Source: a bacterium (GTDB lineage: Bacteria; Bacteroidota; Bacteroidia; Bacteroidales; Muribaculaceae). Taken from it: 64,000 nucleotides of DNA. Of this stretch, positions 43,655 to 53,969 are shown one piece after another. Positions within the stretch are counted from its first letter, which is position 1. Every line of letters starts with the position of its first letter. The notes beneath the pieces are model-generated. The model was not told the DNA's origin and did no database searches. It was given only the letters and a program-made list of their open reading frames with translations. The translations under genes were made by a program, and so were the position numbers. The stretch covers positions 1 through 64,000 of the forward strand of contig SFTJ01000003.1 of NCBI GenBank assembly GCA_004563195.1, written 5' to 3'.

Positions 43655-45725
43655 AAAACAGAAAAACAAGAAAAACATTCTATTCCGTTACGAGTTGGTC
43701 ATAGCAGCAATGTTGCTTTTCGCCATACTCATCATTACCGAGCTGGTACGCACCACGGTGGTACTCGCCGACGAATGGAACAAACGAGCCGAGGAGATGG
43801 TAAAAGCCGAGATTCCCATCGTTCCGCAACGAGGCAACATCTACGCCGACAACGGCACTATCTTGGCAGCCGATATCACGTTCTACGATGCGTGTATCGA
43901 TTTTAAAGCCGAAGGCATGAAAGTGAAGGCCTTGCTCGACACTCTTCCTGCTCTTTGCGACAGTTTAGCACACTTCCGCCCTGGGAAAAGCGCCGATGAG
44001 TGGTCGGCTCGCATTAAGGATGAATTGAAAACACGCAAAAACCGCGCATTCCGCTTGTTTGAGAAAATTACCGACAACGACGTGAAGCGACTGCGCACAT
44101 TCCCGTTCTTGAGCTTGCCTCGCAATAAGAGCGGATTCTACACCACGTCGATTAAAGTACGCACCAAGCCTTACGGCACTATGGCTGCGCGAAGCATTGG
44201 CAACGTAGCCGAACGCGAAGACCGTGAGATACACGGCCGAAGCGGCTTGGAAATGGCGCTCGACTCGTTTCTCTACGGTCAAGCCGGTGTGGCTGAAAAC
44301 GTACAGGTAACCACCGGTATGGCGCGCATGGTGAAGAAGCCTGCCGTGCCGGGATATAACATCACCACCACCATCAATGTGACTCTGCAGGACATCGTGG
44401 AGCAGGAGCTCGAAAAAATGTGTGTGGAGTCGAATGCCGAATGGGGCACTTGTGTGCTCATGGAAGTGGCCACAGGCGAAATCAAGGCCATCTCCAACCT
44501 CGAATGGAGTGAAAAGCGCCAAAAATATGTGGAGGGCATCAATCATGCCGTGCTCGGCTACGAACCCGGCTCTACCATAAAGCCGATATCGATGATGGTG
44601 GCGCTCGAAGATGGCCTCGTGAGCGACATCGATGCGCCTATCGTCACAGGCTCGCAAGTGATGTATGAGGGACGCCCCATCAAGGACCCTCACGGCGGTG
44701 CTGCGCTTTCGCCTCGTCAGATTATCGAAACTTCGTCGAACATAGGTATGTCGAAGATTATCACTTCGGGATTCTCCAAGGACAAAGGTTTTGCCGCCGA
44801 ACCCGGGCGTTTCCGCGACCGCTTGGAAGAAATGGGTTTCTTCGAGCCTTACAACACCGGCATCTCGGGCGAACAAGTGCCTCAGATGCGCCGCTTGGGC
44901 AACACCAAAGCCGACCGCGTGGCACTCACGCGTATGTGCTACGGCTACACCTCGCTCATTCCGCCTCTGCGCACCCTCGCCATGTATAACGCCATTGCCA
45001 ACGACGGCAAATATGTGCGTCCGCACTTGGTGAAGAAATTCTCGCGCGAGGGCGAGCCCGACTCGATAGTGGGCGTTACATATATTCGCCGCCAGGTGTG
45101 CGACTCGGTGAATGCTGCCAAACTTCGCATCTGTCTGCACGATGTGGTGTGGGGCTCACACGGCACCGCTCGCAACTTTGTGCAAGATCCCGATGTGGAA
45201 ATTGCCGGCAAAACAGGCACTTGCTACACCACCGAAAACGGCAAGTACACCAACATTCGTCGCGTGTCGTTCTGCGGATTTTTCCCTTATAAGAATCCCA
45301 AATATTCGTGCATAGTGGTGATGCTCCGCCCCAATCGCGGTGCGGCAGCCAGCAGCGGCGTGGTGCTTCGCAACATAGCACATAAGATGTATGCCAACGG
45401 ACTTCTCGGCTCCAACGGTCGAAGCGAGAAAGTGGAAAATCCGGCTCCCGCCACCATCTATGGCTCACTCGATGCCGAAAATCAATCCCAATTGGCGCGC
45501 GACCTTAACATAAAAGGAGCCCGCTCGTTTGCCACTCCCGGAAAAGTAAAGACCGGCGGCGTGCCCAATGTGCGCGGCCTCAACATACGCGAAGCCATAG
45601 CCATACTCGAAAGAGCCGGTCTGCGAGTGAAACTCAGCGGCTCGGGCTATGTGGCATCGCAAAGCATAGCCCCCGGCTCAAGTTTTAAGCGAGGCGAAGA
45701 GATAGTGCTCTCGCTGCAGCACTGA
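43641..45725 (+). CDS. ftsI: Division transpeptidase FtsI (PBP3) with PASTA domain
   Basis: 694 residues. A short cytoplasmic basic leader and a membrane anchor (YELVIAAMLLFAILIITELV) are followed by the pedestal domain (VPQRGNIYADNGTILA). The transpeptidase core has nucleophile Ser311 in PGSTIKP, SSN in ETSSNIGMSKI and KTGT in IAGKTGTCY. A C-terminal PASTA module (VPNVRGLNIREAIAILERAG) binds uncross-linked peptide. It cross-links septal peptidoglycan together with FtsW. The ATG at 43641 overlaps ftsL by 14 bp; an alternative ATG at 43647 is also possible. The 81-bp gap before murE is one of the larger ones in the cluster. Confidence 0.96.
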   Translation: MSMNKKQKNKKNILFRYELVIAAMLLFAILIITELVRTTVVLADEWNKRAEEMVKAEIPIVPQRGNIYADNGTILAADITFYDACIDFKAEGMKVKALLDTLPALCDSLAHFRPGKSADEWSARIKDELKTRKNRAFRLFEKITDNDVKRLRTFPFLSLPRNKSGFYTTSIKVRTKPYGTMAARSIGNVAEREDREIHGRSGLEMALDSFLYGQAGVAENVQVTTGMARMVKKPAVPGYNITTTINVTLQDIVEQELEKMCVESNAEWGTCVLMEVATGEIKAISNLEWSEKRQKYVEGINHAVLGYEPGSTIKPISMMVALEDGLVSDIDAPIVTGSQVMYEGRPIKDPHGGAALSPRQIIETSSNIGMSKIITSGFSKDKGFAAEPGRFRDRLEEMGFFEPYNTGISGEQVPQMRRLGNTKADRVALTRMCYGYTSLIPPLRTLAMYNAIANDGKYVRPHLVKKFSREGEPDSIVGVTYIRRQVCDSVNAAKLRICLHDVVWGSHGTARNFVQDPDVEIAGKTGTCYTTENGKYTNIRRVSFCGFFPYKNPKYSCIVVMLRPNRGAAASSGVVLRNIAHKMYANGLLGSNGRSEKVENPAPATIYGSLDAENQSQLARDLNIKGARSFATPGKVKTGGVPNVRGLNIREAIAILERAGLRVKLSGSGYVASQSIAPGSSFKRGEEIVLSLQH

Positions 45726-45806
45726 TGCATTCACAGCGGGCAGGCTGCAAATAGAGCGAAGTTTGTTTTATTATTTTACAAAAAAGAGTTATTTTTGACG
45801 CGAAAT

Positions 45807-47270
45807 ATGAAGAAGTCGTTAAGCGAAATAATAAAATGCCTGAAGCCGCTGCAAGTGGTGGGTGATGGTAATGTGTTGATTCACGATGTGATATGCGATA
45901 GTCGCAAGGCCACCGAAGGTGTGCTGTTTGTGGCAATCAATGGTGTGGCAGTAGATGCTCACAAGTTTATTCCCGATGTGGTAGCCGCCGGCGCGGCAGC
46001 CATAGTGTGCGAAACTCTTCCCGCCGACCTCGCTCCAAGCACCACCTATGTGGTGGTGAAGAACACCACAATAGCCTTGCCTTTGATAGCCGACCAATGG
46101 TTCGACCATCCTTCGCGCCAACTCCGATTGGTGGGCGTGACCGGCACCAACGGCAAGACATCTACCGCCACTCTGCTCTACACTATGGCTGAGATGATGG
46201 GCTTCAAGGCAGGATTGATTTCGACAGTGCAAAACATAGTGCACCGCACAGCCTGCGATGCCAAACAGACAACACCCGACCCGCTTTCGCTGCAACGTCT
46301 GCTTCACGAAATGGTGGAAGCCGGATGCGAATATGCATTTATGGAAGTGAGCAGCCACTCAAGCGTGCAACACCGCATCGATGGTCTGCACTTTGCCGGC
46401 GGCATCTTCACCAATCTCACTCGCGACCACCTCGATTTCCACAAGACAGTCGACAACTACATCAATGCCAAGAAGGCATTCTTCGATATGCTTCCCGCCG
46501 AGGCTTTTGCCATTACCAATATCGACGACAAGCAAGGCATGACCATGGTGCAGAACACCAAGGCCAAGGTGCTCACCTACTCGCTGCGCGCCCTCGCCGA
46601 CTTCAAGTGCCTGCTCGTGGAAAGCCAACTCAACCACACATCGCTCAACATCAACGGTCGCGATGTGGAAGTGCAGTTCACCGGACGCTTTAATGCCTAC
46701 AACCTCACTGCAGTGTATGGCGCGGCAGTGTCGCTGGGCTGGGACCCGGAAGATGTGCTTGTAAAACTCAGTATGCTGGTGCCTGTGGCAGGACGTTTCC
46801 AGACCTTCCGCTCAAAGCGAGGCTACACCGCCGTGGTCGACTACGCCCACACCCCCGATGCACTTGAAAATGTGCTTGGCAGCATACGCGAAGTGATAGG
46901 CAACAAGGGCAACATCATCACAGTGGTGGGTTGTGGAGGCAATCGCGACGCCGGCAAGCGCCCCATCATGGCACGCGACGCCGCCAATGCCAGCAATCGC
47001 GTGGTGCTCACCAGCGACAACCCCCGCTTCGAAGACCCCGAGGACATCCTCAGCCAGATGATGGCAGGGCTCGATGCCGAGCAGATGAGTCGCACCGTGA
47101 AGATTACCGACCGCCGCGAAGCCATACGCATGGCTTGTATGCTCGCCGGCGCCGGCGATGTGGTGCTGGTGGCAGGCAAGGGCCACGAAACCTATCAGGA
47201 AGTGTGTGGAGTGAAGCACCACTTCGACGATAGCGAAGAATTGCAGAAAATATTCGAAACCGAGATATAA
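45807..47270 (+). CDS. murE: UDP-MurNAc-tripeptide ligase MurE
   Basis: 487 residues from the ATG at 45807; the TTG at 45795 is not needed. Adds the third amino acid to UDP-MurNAc-L-Ala-D-Glu. ATP-binding GVTGTNGKTSTATLLYTM is near residue 112. The carbamylated-Lys region follows QTTPDPLSLQRLLHEM and FMEVSSHSSVQHR. TRDHLDFHKT and VVDYAHTPDALENVL are family segments. The TSDNPRFEDP motif (DNPR) marks meso-diaminopimelate-specific enzymes, so the peptidoglycan is predicted to be of the mDAP type. Fourth gene of the cluster, 37 bp before mraY. Confidence 0.96.
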   Translation: MKKSLSEIIKCLKPLQVVGDGNVLIHDVICDSRKATEGVLFVAINGVAVDAHKFIPDVVAAGAAAIVCETLPADLAPSTTYVVVKNTTIALPLIADQWFDHPSRQLRLVGVTGTNGKTSTATLLYTMAEMMGFKAGLISTVQNIVHRTACDAKQTTPDPLSLQRLLHEMVEAGCEYAFMEVSSHSSVQHRIDGLHFAGGIFTNLTRDHLDFHKTVDNYINAKKAFFDMLPAEAFAITNIDDKQGMTMVQNTKAKVLTYSLRALADFKCLLVESQLNHTSLNINGRDVEVQFTGRFNAYNLTAVYGAAVSLGWDPEDVLVKLSMLVPVAGRFQTFRSKRGYTAVVDYAHTPDALENVLGSIREVIGNKGNIITVVGCGGNRDAGKRPIMARDAANASNRVVLTSDNPRFEDPEDILSQMMAGLDAEQMSRTVKITDRREAIRMACMLAGAGDVVLVAGKGHETYQEVCGVKHHFDDSEELQKIFETEI

Positions 47271-47307
47271 TCATTTAGTTTTTTCCCAACGAAAACAAGT
47301 AAATTAT

Positions 47308-48570
47308 ATGTTTTACTACCTATTTGAATTATTACGCGACTTCGACATTCCCGGCGCACGACTGATGACCTACATCACCTTCCGCTCGGGCGTGGCTTTG
47401 GTGCTGTCGCTGTTTATCGCCATAGTGATAGGCCGAAAGATTATCGACCGCTTGCAGAAGATGCAAGTGGGCGAAATAGTGCGCGATTTGAATCTGGAAG
47501 GACAAATGAGCAAACAAGGCACTCCCACCATGGGTGGCATTATCATCATCATAGCCATAGTGGTGCCATGCTTACTTGTGGGCAAACTAAGCAATGTGTA
47601 TATGCTCCTCATGCTCTTCTCCACCATCTGGCTCGGCTGCCTCGGTTTCGCCGACGACTATCTGAAATTGGCGCGCCACAACAAGGATGGCTTGAAAGGC
47701 AAATTCAAGATTGTGGGACAAGTGGGACTGGGACTCGTGGTGGGTCTAACCATGTATTTGAGCCCCAACATTGTGATGCGCGAAAACATAGAGGTGGAAA
47801 ATCGCACAAGTCATGAGGTGGTGATAAAGCACAAGAGTGAGACCATCAAAGCCCCTCAGACCACCATCCCCTTTGTGAAGAACAACAACTTCGACTATAC
47901 TTCGCTCACTCGATGGATGGGCAAGCACGCACAGACCGGCGGCTGGATACTCTTTATCCTCGTCACCATATTTGTGGTAACCGCCGTGAGCAACGGAGCA
48001 AACCTCACCGACGGCCTCGACGGCTTATGCACGGGCACCTCGGCGGTGATAGGAGTGGCGCTGGCCATAATGTGCTATTTGGGAGGCAACGTCATCTACT
48101 CCAGCTACCTCAACATTATGTATATCCCCGACAGTTCGGAACTGGTGGTGTTTGCTGCCGCTTTCATCGGTGCCACCATCGGATTCCTGTGGTATAATTC
48201 ATTCCCTGCACAAGTGTTTATGGGCGACACCGGTAGCCTCACTTTGGGTGGCATTATTGCCGTGTTTGCCATACTTATACGCAAGGAATTGCTCATTCCG
48301 GTGCTCTGCGCCATCTTCTTCGTGGAAGACTTATCGGTGATGCTGCAAGTGGCTTACTTCAAATACACCAAAAAACGCACCGGCGAGGGTAAGCGCATCT
48401 TCAAGATGACACCACTGCACCACCACTTCCAGAAACCCGGCAATGCAGGCATCGACGCCATCATACAGCGCCCCATACAAGCCATTCCGGAATCGAAGAT
48501 AGTGATGCGCTTCACGCTGATAGCCATCATGCTCGCCGTGGTGACTTTCGTGACGCTGAAGATAAGATAA
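47308..48570 (+). CDS. mraY: Phospho-MurNAc-pentapeptide translocase MraY
   Basis: 420 residues with about ten membrane helices. Transfers phospho-MurNAc-pentapeptide from UDP to undecaprenyl phosphate, giving lipid I in the inner membrane. Family motifs are present: GTPTMGGIIII, the catalytic aspartates in GFADDYLKLARHNKDGL, NLTDGLDGLCTGTSAV and FMGDTGSLTLGG, and the final HHHFQ in MTPLHHHFQKPG. A 50-residue insertion around 160-205 (MYLSPNIVMRENIEVENR...) in a periplasmic loop is typical of Bacteroidetes MraY. Lies 37 bp after murE and 47 bp before murD. Confidence 0.96.
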   Translation: MFYYLFELLRDFDIPGARLMTYITFRSGVALVLSLFIAIVIGRKIIDRLQKMQVGEIVRDLNLEGQMSKQGTPTMGGIIIIIAIVVPCLLVGKLSNVYMLLMLFSTIWLGCLGFADDYLKLARHNKDGLKGKFKIVGQVGLGLVVGLTMYLSPNIVMRENIEVENRTSHEVVIKHKSETIKAPQTTIPFVKNNNFDYTSLTRWMGKHAQTGGWILFILVTIFVVTAVSNGANLTDGLDGLCTGTSAVIGVALAIMCYLGGNVIYSSYLNIMYIPDSSELVVFAAAFIGATIGFLWYNSFPAQVFMGDTGSLTLGGIIAVFAILIRKELLIPVLCAIFFVEDLSVMLQVAYFKYTKKRTGEGKRIFKMTPLHHHFQKPGNAGIDAIIQRPIQAIPESKIVMRFTLIAIMLAVVTFVTLKIR

Positions 48571-48617
48571 CAAATAAATAACCAACCGAAAATTATCAAC
48601 TTATTATAGTCAAAAAC

Positions 48618-49961
48618 ATGAGTAACCGCAGAATAGTTGTATTAGGTGGAGGCGAAAGCGGCTCGGGTGCCGCAGTTCTCGCCAAGTTGAAGGGCTTCGA
48701 CGTGTGGCTCAGCGATATGGGCGCCATCAAGGACAAGTATAAGCAACTTCTCGACTCCTATGGTGTGCAATGGGAAGAAAAGACCCACACCGAGGAGAAA
48801 ATCCTCGCTGCCGACGAGGTAATCAAGAGTCCGGGGATACCCGACAAGGCTCCTATTATGCAGAAAATAGCACGACTGAATATACCCGTGATTTCGGAAA
48901 TAGAGTTTGCCGGCCGTTACACCGATGCCAAGATGGTGTGCATCACCGGTAGCAACGGCAAAACCACTACCACCCTACTCACCTACCACATACTGCAAAG
49001 CGCAGGCCTCAATGTGGGTCTCGCCGGTAATGTGGGCAAGAGCCTGGCGCTGCAAGTGGCTACCGAGCATCACGATGTGTATGTGATAGAACTCAGCAGC
49101 TTCCAGCTCGACAACATGTATGAATTTAAGGCCAATGTGGCTGTGATTATGAACATCACCCCCGACCACCTCGACCGCTACGACTACAAGATGGAGAATT
49201 ATGTGGCTGCCAAGTTCCGCATCACTCAAAACCAAACCAAAGAGGACTCTTTTATATTCTGGGAGGACGACCCTATCATCGCAGCCCAGCTCAAGAACCT
49301 CAAGACCGAAGCCAAACTGCTGCCTTTCAGCGAGTTTAATCACGAAGACGCAGTGGCTTACACCGCCAACAACCGCATGGTAATCGACTGCAACGGCGAA
49401 AAATGGGACATCGACCGCGATAGCCTTTCGCTCAAGGGGCTCCACAACCTCTACAACTCGATGGCGGCTGCCCTTTCGGCTTCGATTCTCGACATTAAGA
49501 AAGAAACCATACGCAAGGCGCTTGCCGACTTCCAAGCCGTGGAACACCGCTTGGAATATGTGGCTACCATCAATGGCGTGAAATACGTCAACGACTCCAA
49601 GGCCACCAATGTAAACAGCTGTTGGTATGCTCTCGAAAGCGTCAATCAGCCCACCGTGCTCATTCTCGGCGGCAAGGACAAGGGTAACGACTACACCGAA
49701 ATAGAGAAATTTGTGAAGGAAAAGGTGAAAGCAATAGTATGCTTGGGTGTAGACAACACCAAACTTCACGCATTTTTCGACGACAAAGTGCCCACCGTGG
49801 TCGATGCCGGAAGCATGCAAGAGGCTGTAGACAAATGCGCCGCCCTCGCCTCCGAAGGCGATGTGGTGCTTCTCTCGCCGTGCTGCGCAAGCTTCGACCT
49901 CTTCAAGAGCTACGAGGACCGCGGCACTCAGTTTAAGGAATGCGTAAAGAAGATGCAGTGA
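48618..49961 (+). CDS. murD: UDP-MurNAc-L-Ala:D-Glu ligase MurD
   Basis: 447 residues. Adds D-glutamate to UDP-MurNAc-L-Ala. The N-terminal Rossmann-like UDP-binding part begins RRIVVLGGGESGSGAAVLAK. ATP-binding ITGSNGKTTTTLLTYHIL is near residue 113. NITPDHLDRYDYKMENYVAAK carries the metal-binding His. KYVNDSKATNVNS and VLILGGKDKGNDY follow, and VVLLSPCCASFDLFKSYEDRG is the signature end of MurD. It is cytoplasmic, sixth in the dcw order. The gap to ftsW is 84 bp. Confidence 0.96.
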   Translation: MSNRRIVVLGGGESGSGAAVLAKLKGFDVWLSDMGAIKDKYKQLLDSYGVQWEEKTHTEEKILAADEVIKSPGIPDKAPIMQKIARLNIPVISEIEFAGRYTDAKMVCITGSNGKTTTTLLTYHILQSAGLNVGLAGNVGKSLALQVATEHHDVYVIELSSFQLDNMYEFKANVAVIMNITPDHLDRYDYKMENYVAAKFRITQNQTKEDSFIFWEDDPIIAAQLKNLKTEAKLLPFSEFNHEDAVAYTANNRMVIDCNGEKWDIDRDSLSLKGLHNLYNSMAAALSASILDIKKETIRKALADFQAVEHRLEYVATINGVKYVNDSKATNVNSCWYALESVNQPTVLILGGKDKGNDYTEIEKFVKEKVKAIVCLGVDNTKLHAFFDDKVPTVVDAGSMQEAVDKCAALASEGDVVLLSPCCASFDLFKSYEDRGTQFKECVKKMQ

Positions 49962-50045
49962 CAACCCTCTGCAAAGGCTTCGCAAAAAAAGAAATCAAGA
50001 TATGAATAAAATGAATAAAAACACAAAAGTAAAGAATTGAAGATT

Positions 50046-51407
50046 ATGACACAGAAAAAGCGACAGATTGAAGAAGAAACCGTGCAAAGCGGTGACCGTT
50101 GGATTTGGGGCATCTATATAGCCCTCTGTTTGGTGTCGATTGTTGAATCGTACGCAGCATTGAGCCAAGTTGTTGGCAAGCAGGGATTGTATTACCCGCT
50201 TGTCAAGCACTGCCTTTTGCTCGGCTCGGGATTTCTGATTTTGTGGGGACTGCAGCGTCTTCACTACACTAAATACATACCATTTATAAAGGTTTTCTCC
50301 GGACTGGTGTTCATCAGCGTTATTGCCGTGCTCTTCATAGGTAACGACGTCAACGGAGCCATGCGCGCCATTCCGGTGCCGGGATTAGGCACCATTCAAC
50401 CTGCCGAATTGAGCAAACTTGCCATTGCCACGCTTGTGCCGCTCATCGTGTCGCGCAATCAGGTGGAAAACGGCGTTACGCGCCGCGGCGCCATTTTGGC
50501 TGTGAGTGTGGTGTGTGCCTTTGCCCTGTTTCTTGTGGGTCAGGGTCTCACCAACACCATTTTGCTCATGTTCACCAGTGTGATAATCATGTGGATAGGT
50601 GGCATAAAGGTGCGCCAACTCTTTATGGTGTTCGGCGTATACATTGCCATAGCCGGCTGTGTGCTGCTTATGAACAAGCACAACGATGAAAAAGAGGCTG
50701 AAATGAAGGCACATGCCCGCAACATCGAAATGGTGCAGAACGGCGAAGCTCTCAACGCCGATATGGCCGACGAAGGCAATCAACCCGGCAAAATGCATGC
50801 CTCTCGCCGCAGCGAAACCTGGAAATCGCGCATCGTGAAGTGGAAAACCAATCACGACTCATTGGTGTATATGCCTCTCACCCCCGATAATATGCAAGAA
50901 ACCTATGCCCACATGGCTCAAGCCCATGGTGGCGTGTATGGCGTAGGCCCCGGCAACTCGCGCGAGTGCAGCCGCCTGCCTCTGGCGTTCTCCGACTACA
51001 TCTTCTCCATCATCATCGAAGAAGAAGGTCTGTTAGGAGGCATCTTTATCATAGTGCTCTATCTATGGCTGCTCATTCGCGCCGGCTTGATAGCGAGCCG
51101 CTGCGCCCGAGCATTCCCGGCTCTGCTCATCATGGGTATGGCTGTGATGATAACCTTCCAGGCTCTGGTGCACATGGCCATCAATACCGGTCTGTTCCCC
51201 GTGTCGGGACAGTCGCTGCCACTGATTTCGGAGGGTGGCACCTCGGTGTGGGTGATTAGCGCTGCATTCGGCATCATGCTCAGCGTGAGCCGCCATGCCA
51301 GCCAAAACACCCTCGACAAAATGAAGAAAAAAGAAGAAGAACAGGACTTGCCTAAAGAGGAACAAGCCCCCAACCCTATGCAAATAATTCTCGACAATGA
51401 AAAGTAA
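50046..51407 (+). CDS. ftsW: Septal peptidoglycan polymerase FtsW
   Basis: 453 residues from the ATG at 50046 (MTQKKRQIEEE); a TTG at 50037 is in frame but unlikely. SEDS-family protein with about ten membrane helices, polymerising lipid II at the septum with FtsI. Motifs: GNDVNGAMRAIPVPGLGTIQ with the conserved GA.R, PAELSKLAIATLV, and near the end PVSGQSLPLISEGGTSVWV. A large hydrophilic loop of about 80 residues (NKHNDEKEAEMKAHAR to ETYAHMAQ) is present, as in other Bacteroidetes FtsW. The last 11 bp overlap murG. Confidence 0.95.
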   Translation: MTQKKRQIEEETVQSGDRWIWGIYIALCLVSIVESYAALSQVVGKQGLYYPLVKHCLLLGSGFLILWGLQRLHYTKYIPFIKVFSGLVFISVIAVLFIGNDVNGAMRAIPVPGLGTIQPAELSKLAIATLVPLIVSRNQVENGVTRRGAILAVSVVCAFALFLVGQGLTNTILLMFTSVIIMWIGGIKVRQLFMVFGVYIAIAGCVLLMNKHNDEKEAEMKAHARNIEMVQNGEALNADMADEGNQPGKMHASRRSETWKSRIVKWKTNHDSLVYMPLTPDNMQETYAHMAQAHGGVYGVGPGNSRECSRLPLAFSDYIFSIIIEEEGLLGGIFIIVLYLWLLIRAGLIASRCARAFPALLIMGMAVMITFQALVHMAINTGLFPVSGQSLPLISEGGTSVWVISAAFGIMLSVSRHASQNTLDKMKKKEEEQDLPKEEQAPNPMQIILDNEK

Positions 51408-52518
51408 CAAACAAAACATGAACTTTTTAGTGAGTGGCGGCGGCACCGGCGGACACATATTCCCGGCTCTGTCGATAGCAGGCGAAATACGCCGCCGATT
51501 TCCTGAAGCCAACATACTCTTTGTGGGCGCTTTGGGACGCATGGAAATGGAAAAAGTGCCGGCTGCCGGATATGAAATCATTGGCTTGCCGGTGTATGGT
51601 TTCGACCGCAAAAACCTACTTAAGAACATAAAAGTGCTGTTCTACCTTGCCAAAAGCATAAGAATGGCTAAAAAAATACTCCGAGACTTTAAGCCCAACG
51701 TCGCCATAGGCGTGGGCGGATATGCCAGTGGTCCGATGCTCAAAGCGGCTCAAAAGGCGGGTATTCCCACCTTGCTGCAGGAGCAAAACTCTTATGCCGG
51801 AGTCACCAACAAACTCTTGGCAAAAAATGCTACAAGCATTTGCGTGGCTTACGAGGGTATGGAGCGATTCTTCCCTGCCGATAAAATAGTGATGACCGGC
51901 AACCCCGTGAGAGCGAACCTGCTCAACTGCACTGCAAGCAAAGAAGAAGCGGTGAAATCGTTCGGTCTCGACCCCGCCAAGCGCACTATTCTCATCATAG
52001 GCGGCAGCCTCGGCGCCCGCACCGTAAACAACAGCGTGATAGGCGGCTTGAAAGAGATAGCCGAACACGCCGATAAGGTGCAAGTGATATGGCAATCGGG
52101 CAAAATCTACGATGCCGATTGCCGCAAGGCTCTCGCCGAGTCGGGCGTGAAAAACGTGATTCAAAGCCCGTTTATCTCAAATATGGACATCGCTTATCGT
52201 GCCGCCGACCTCGTGGTGTCGCGCGCCGGAGCAAGCAGCATCAGCGAATTGCAGTTGCTCGGCAAGGCCTCGATTTTGGTGCCTTCACCCAATGTGGCTG
52301 AAGATCATCAAACCAAAAACGCCCTCGCTCTCGCCAATCGCGATGCAGCAATTATGGTCACCGATGCCGAAGCTCCGCAACGCTTGGTGAGCACTATGCT
52401 CAAAACGGTGGCTAATGCTCAACTCATAGCATCGCTCGAAACCAATGTTAAGGCTATGGCGCTCAACAACGCCGCCGAAAAGATTGTTGACAAGGTGCTT
52501 GAGATAATAGAAAAATAA
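51397..52518 (+). CDS. murG: Lipid II-forming GlcNAc transferase MurG
   Basis: 373 residues. Adds GlcNAc from UDP-GlcNAc to lipid I at the cytoplasmic face of the inner membrane. GT28-family GT-B fold with MNFLVSGGGTGGHIFPALSI at the start, the acceptor-side IGVGGYASGPMLKAAQ, and a C-terminal donor domain with IIGGSLGARTVNNSV, VVSRAGASSISELQLLGKA and PSPNVAEDHQTKNA (Gln for donor selection). The start at 51397 overlaps ftsW by 11 bp. An ATG at 51418 would begin directly at the glycine motif and cannot be excluded. The gap to murC is 67 bp. Confidence 0.96.
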   Translation: MKSNKQNMNFLVSGGGTGGHIFPALSIAGEIRRRFPEANILFVGALGRMEMEKVPAAGYEIIGLPVYGFDRKNLLKNIKVLFYLAKSIRMAKKILRDFKPNVAIGVGGYASGPMLKAAQKAGIPTLLQEQNSYAGVTNKLLAKNATSICVAYEGMERFFPADKIVMTGNPVRANLLNCTASKEEAVKSFGLDPAKRTILIIGGSLGARTVNNSVIGGLKEIAEHADKVQVIWQSGKIYDADCRKALAESGVKNVIQSPFISNMDIAYRAADLVVSRAGASSISELQLLGKASILVPSPNVAEDHQTKNALALANRDAAIMVTDAEAPQRLVSTMLKTVANAQLIASLETNVKAMALNNAAEKIVDKVLEIIEK

Positions 52519-52585
52519 CCCTCCGAACCGGGGCATCACCCCGGCGTAATACTCGGAATATCTAAAAAAGACAACAACAACGAAA

Positions 52586-53962
52586 ATGGACAATTATAGT
52601 TCTCTATATTTTGTGGGAGCCGGCGGCATAGGCATGGCTAACCTCGAACGCTACTTTCTCGCCAATGGCTACAAAGTGGCAGGCTACGACCGCACTCCCA
52701 GCGAACTCACTTCGGCTCTGATAGCCGAAGGTGTAGAAATAACTTTCGACGAACGTGCCGAACTGATTCCCGACTATTGCCGCGACTCAGCCACCACTCT
52801 CGTGGTGTATACACCCGCCGTGCCCGACTCGCACCAAGGTCTGCGCTGGTTTAGAGACAACGGCTTCAGAGTGATTAAGCGCGCTCAACTGCTCGGCATC
52901 ATCACTCAAAACTCCAAGGCGCTTTGCTTTGCCGGCACTCACGGCAAAACCACCACTTCGAGCATGGCTGCTCACATCTTGCACCAATCGAGCATAGGTT
53001 GCAACGCTTTTCTCGGCGGTATTCTCAAGAATTACAACAGCAATCTGCTGCTCTCTGCCGATAGTCCCTACTCGGTAATCGAAGCCGATGAATTCGACCG
53101 CTCGTTCCATCACCTCAAGCCTTACATTGCCGTGGTGACCGCTACCGACCCCGACCACCTCGACATCTACGGCACCGAAGAAGCCTACTTGGAGAGTTTT
53201 GCCCATTTCACCGAGTTGATTACCCCGGGCGGCATGCTCGTGGTGCACACCGGACTGAAATTGAAACCTCGCACCGCTGAGGGCGTAACCACCTACACCT
53301 ATTCGCGCAACGATGGCGATTTCCACGCCGAAAACATACGCAAAGGCAACGGAAAAATCATATTCGACTTCGTAACACCGCAAGGCGTGGTGCGCGACAT
53401 CGACCTCGGCGTGCCTGTCGACATCAACATAGAGAACGCAGTGGCTGCCATGGCTGTTTGCCACCTCGTGGGTGCCTCCGACAGCGACCTTCGCAACGCC
53501 ATTGCCACCTTTGGCGGCGCAAAACGCCGTTTCGACTTCTGGATTAAGGAAGACGGCGAGCATGGCAAGGTGGTGCTCGACGACTATGCACATCACCCCG
53601 ATGAATTGCGGGCAAGCATACGCTCAATCAAGGACCTGTATCCGCACCGTAAGGTGACAGCCATTTTCCAGCCGCACCTCTATAGCCGCACCCGCGACTT
53701 TGCGCCGCAGTTTGCCGAAGCACTCTCGCATGCCGACCGCGTGATTCTGCTCGACATCTACCCCGCTCGCGAGAAGCCCATTCCGGGTGTCACTTCGCAG
53801 ATAATTTTCGACCGCATCACTTGTCCCGACAAGATGCTCATCGATAAAGCCCAACTGTTGCACACCATCGAAACCAACAGTTTCGACATATTGCTCACCG
53901 TGGGCGCCGGCGACATTGTGACATTCCTGCCTCAGATATGTGAAATCATAAAAAAACGATAA
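52586..53962 (+). CDS. murC: UDP-MurNAc:L-Ala ligase MurC
   Basis: 458 residues. First of the Mur ligases in the pathway, adding L-Ala to UDP-MurNAc. The N-terminal Rossmann part contains YFVGAGGIGMANLERYF. ATP-binding FAGTHGKTTTSSMAAHIL is near residue 118. VIEADEFDRSFHHLKPYIA and ATDPDHLDIYGTEEAY carry the catalytic Glu/His and Asp. DDYAHHPDELRASI and FQPHLYSRTRDFAPQF are MurC-specific. It ends 7 bp before ftsQ. The murF and ddl genes often found nearby are absent from the window. Confidence 0.96.
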   Translation: MDNYSSLYFVGAGGIGMANLERYFLANGYKVAGYDRTPSELTSALIAEGVEITFDERAELIPDYCRDSATTLVVYTPAVPDSHQGLRWFRDNGFRVIKRAQLLGIITQNSKALCFAGTHGKTTTSSMAAHILHQSSIGCNAFLGGILKNYNSNLLLSADSPYSVIEADEFDRSFHHLKPYIAVVTATDPDHLDIYGTEEAYLESFAHFTELITPGGMLVVHTGLKLKPRTAEGVTTYTYSRNDGDFHAENIRKGNGKIIFDFVTPQGVVRDIDLGVPVDINIENAVAAMAVCHLVGASDSDLRNAIATFGGAKRRFDFWIKEDGEHGKVVLDDYAHHPDELRASIRSIKDLYPHRKVTAIFQPHLYSRTRDFAPQFAEALSHADRVILLDIYPAREKPIPGVTSQIIFDRITCPDKMLIDKAQLLHTIETNSFDILLTVGAGDIVTFLPQICEIIKKR

Positions 53963-53969
53963 CCTCAGA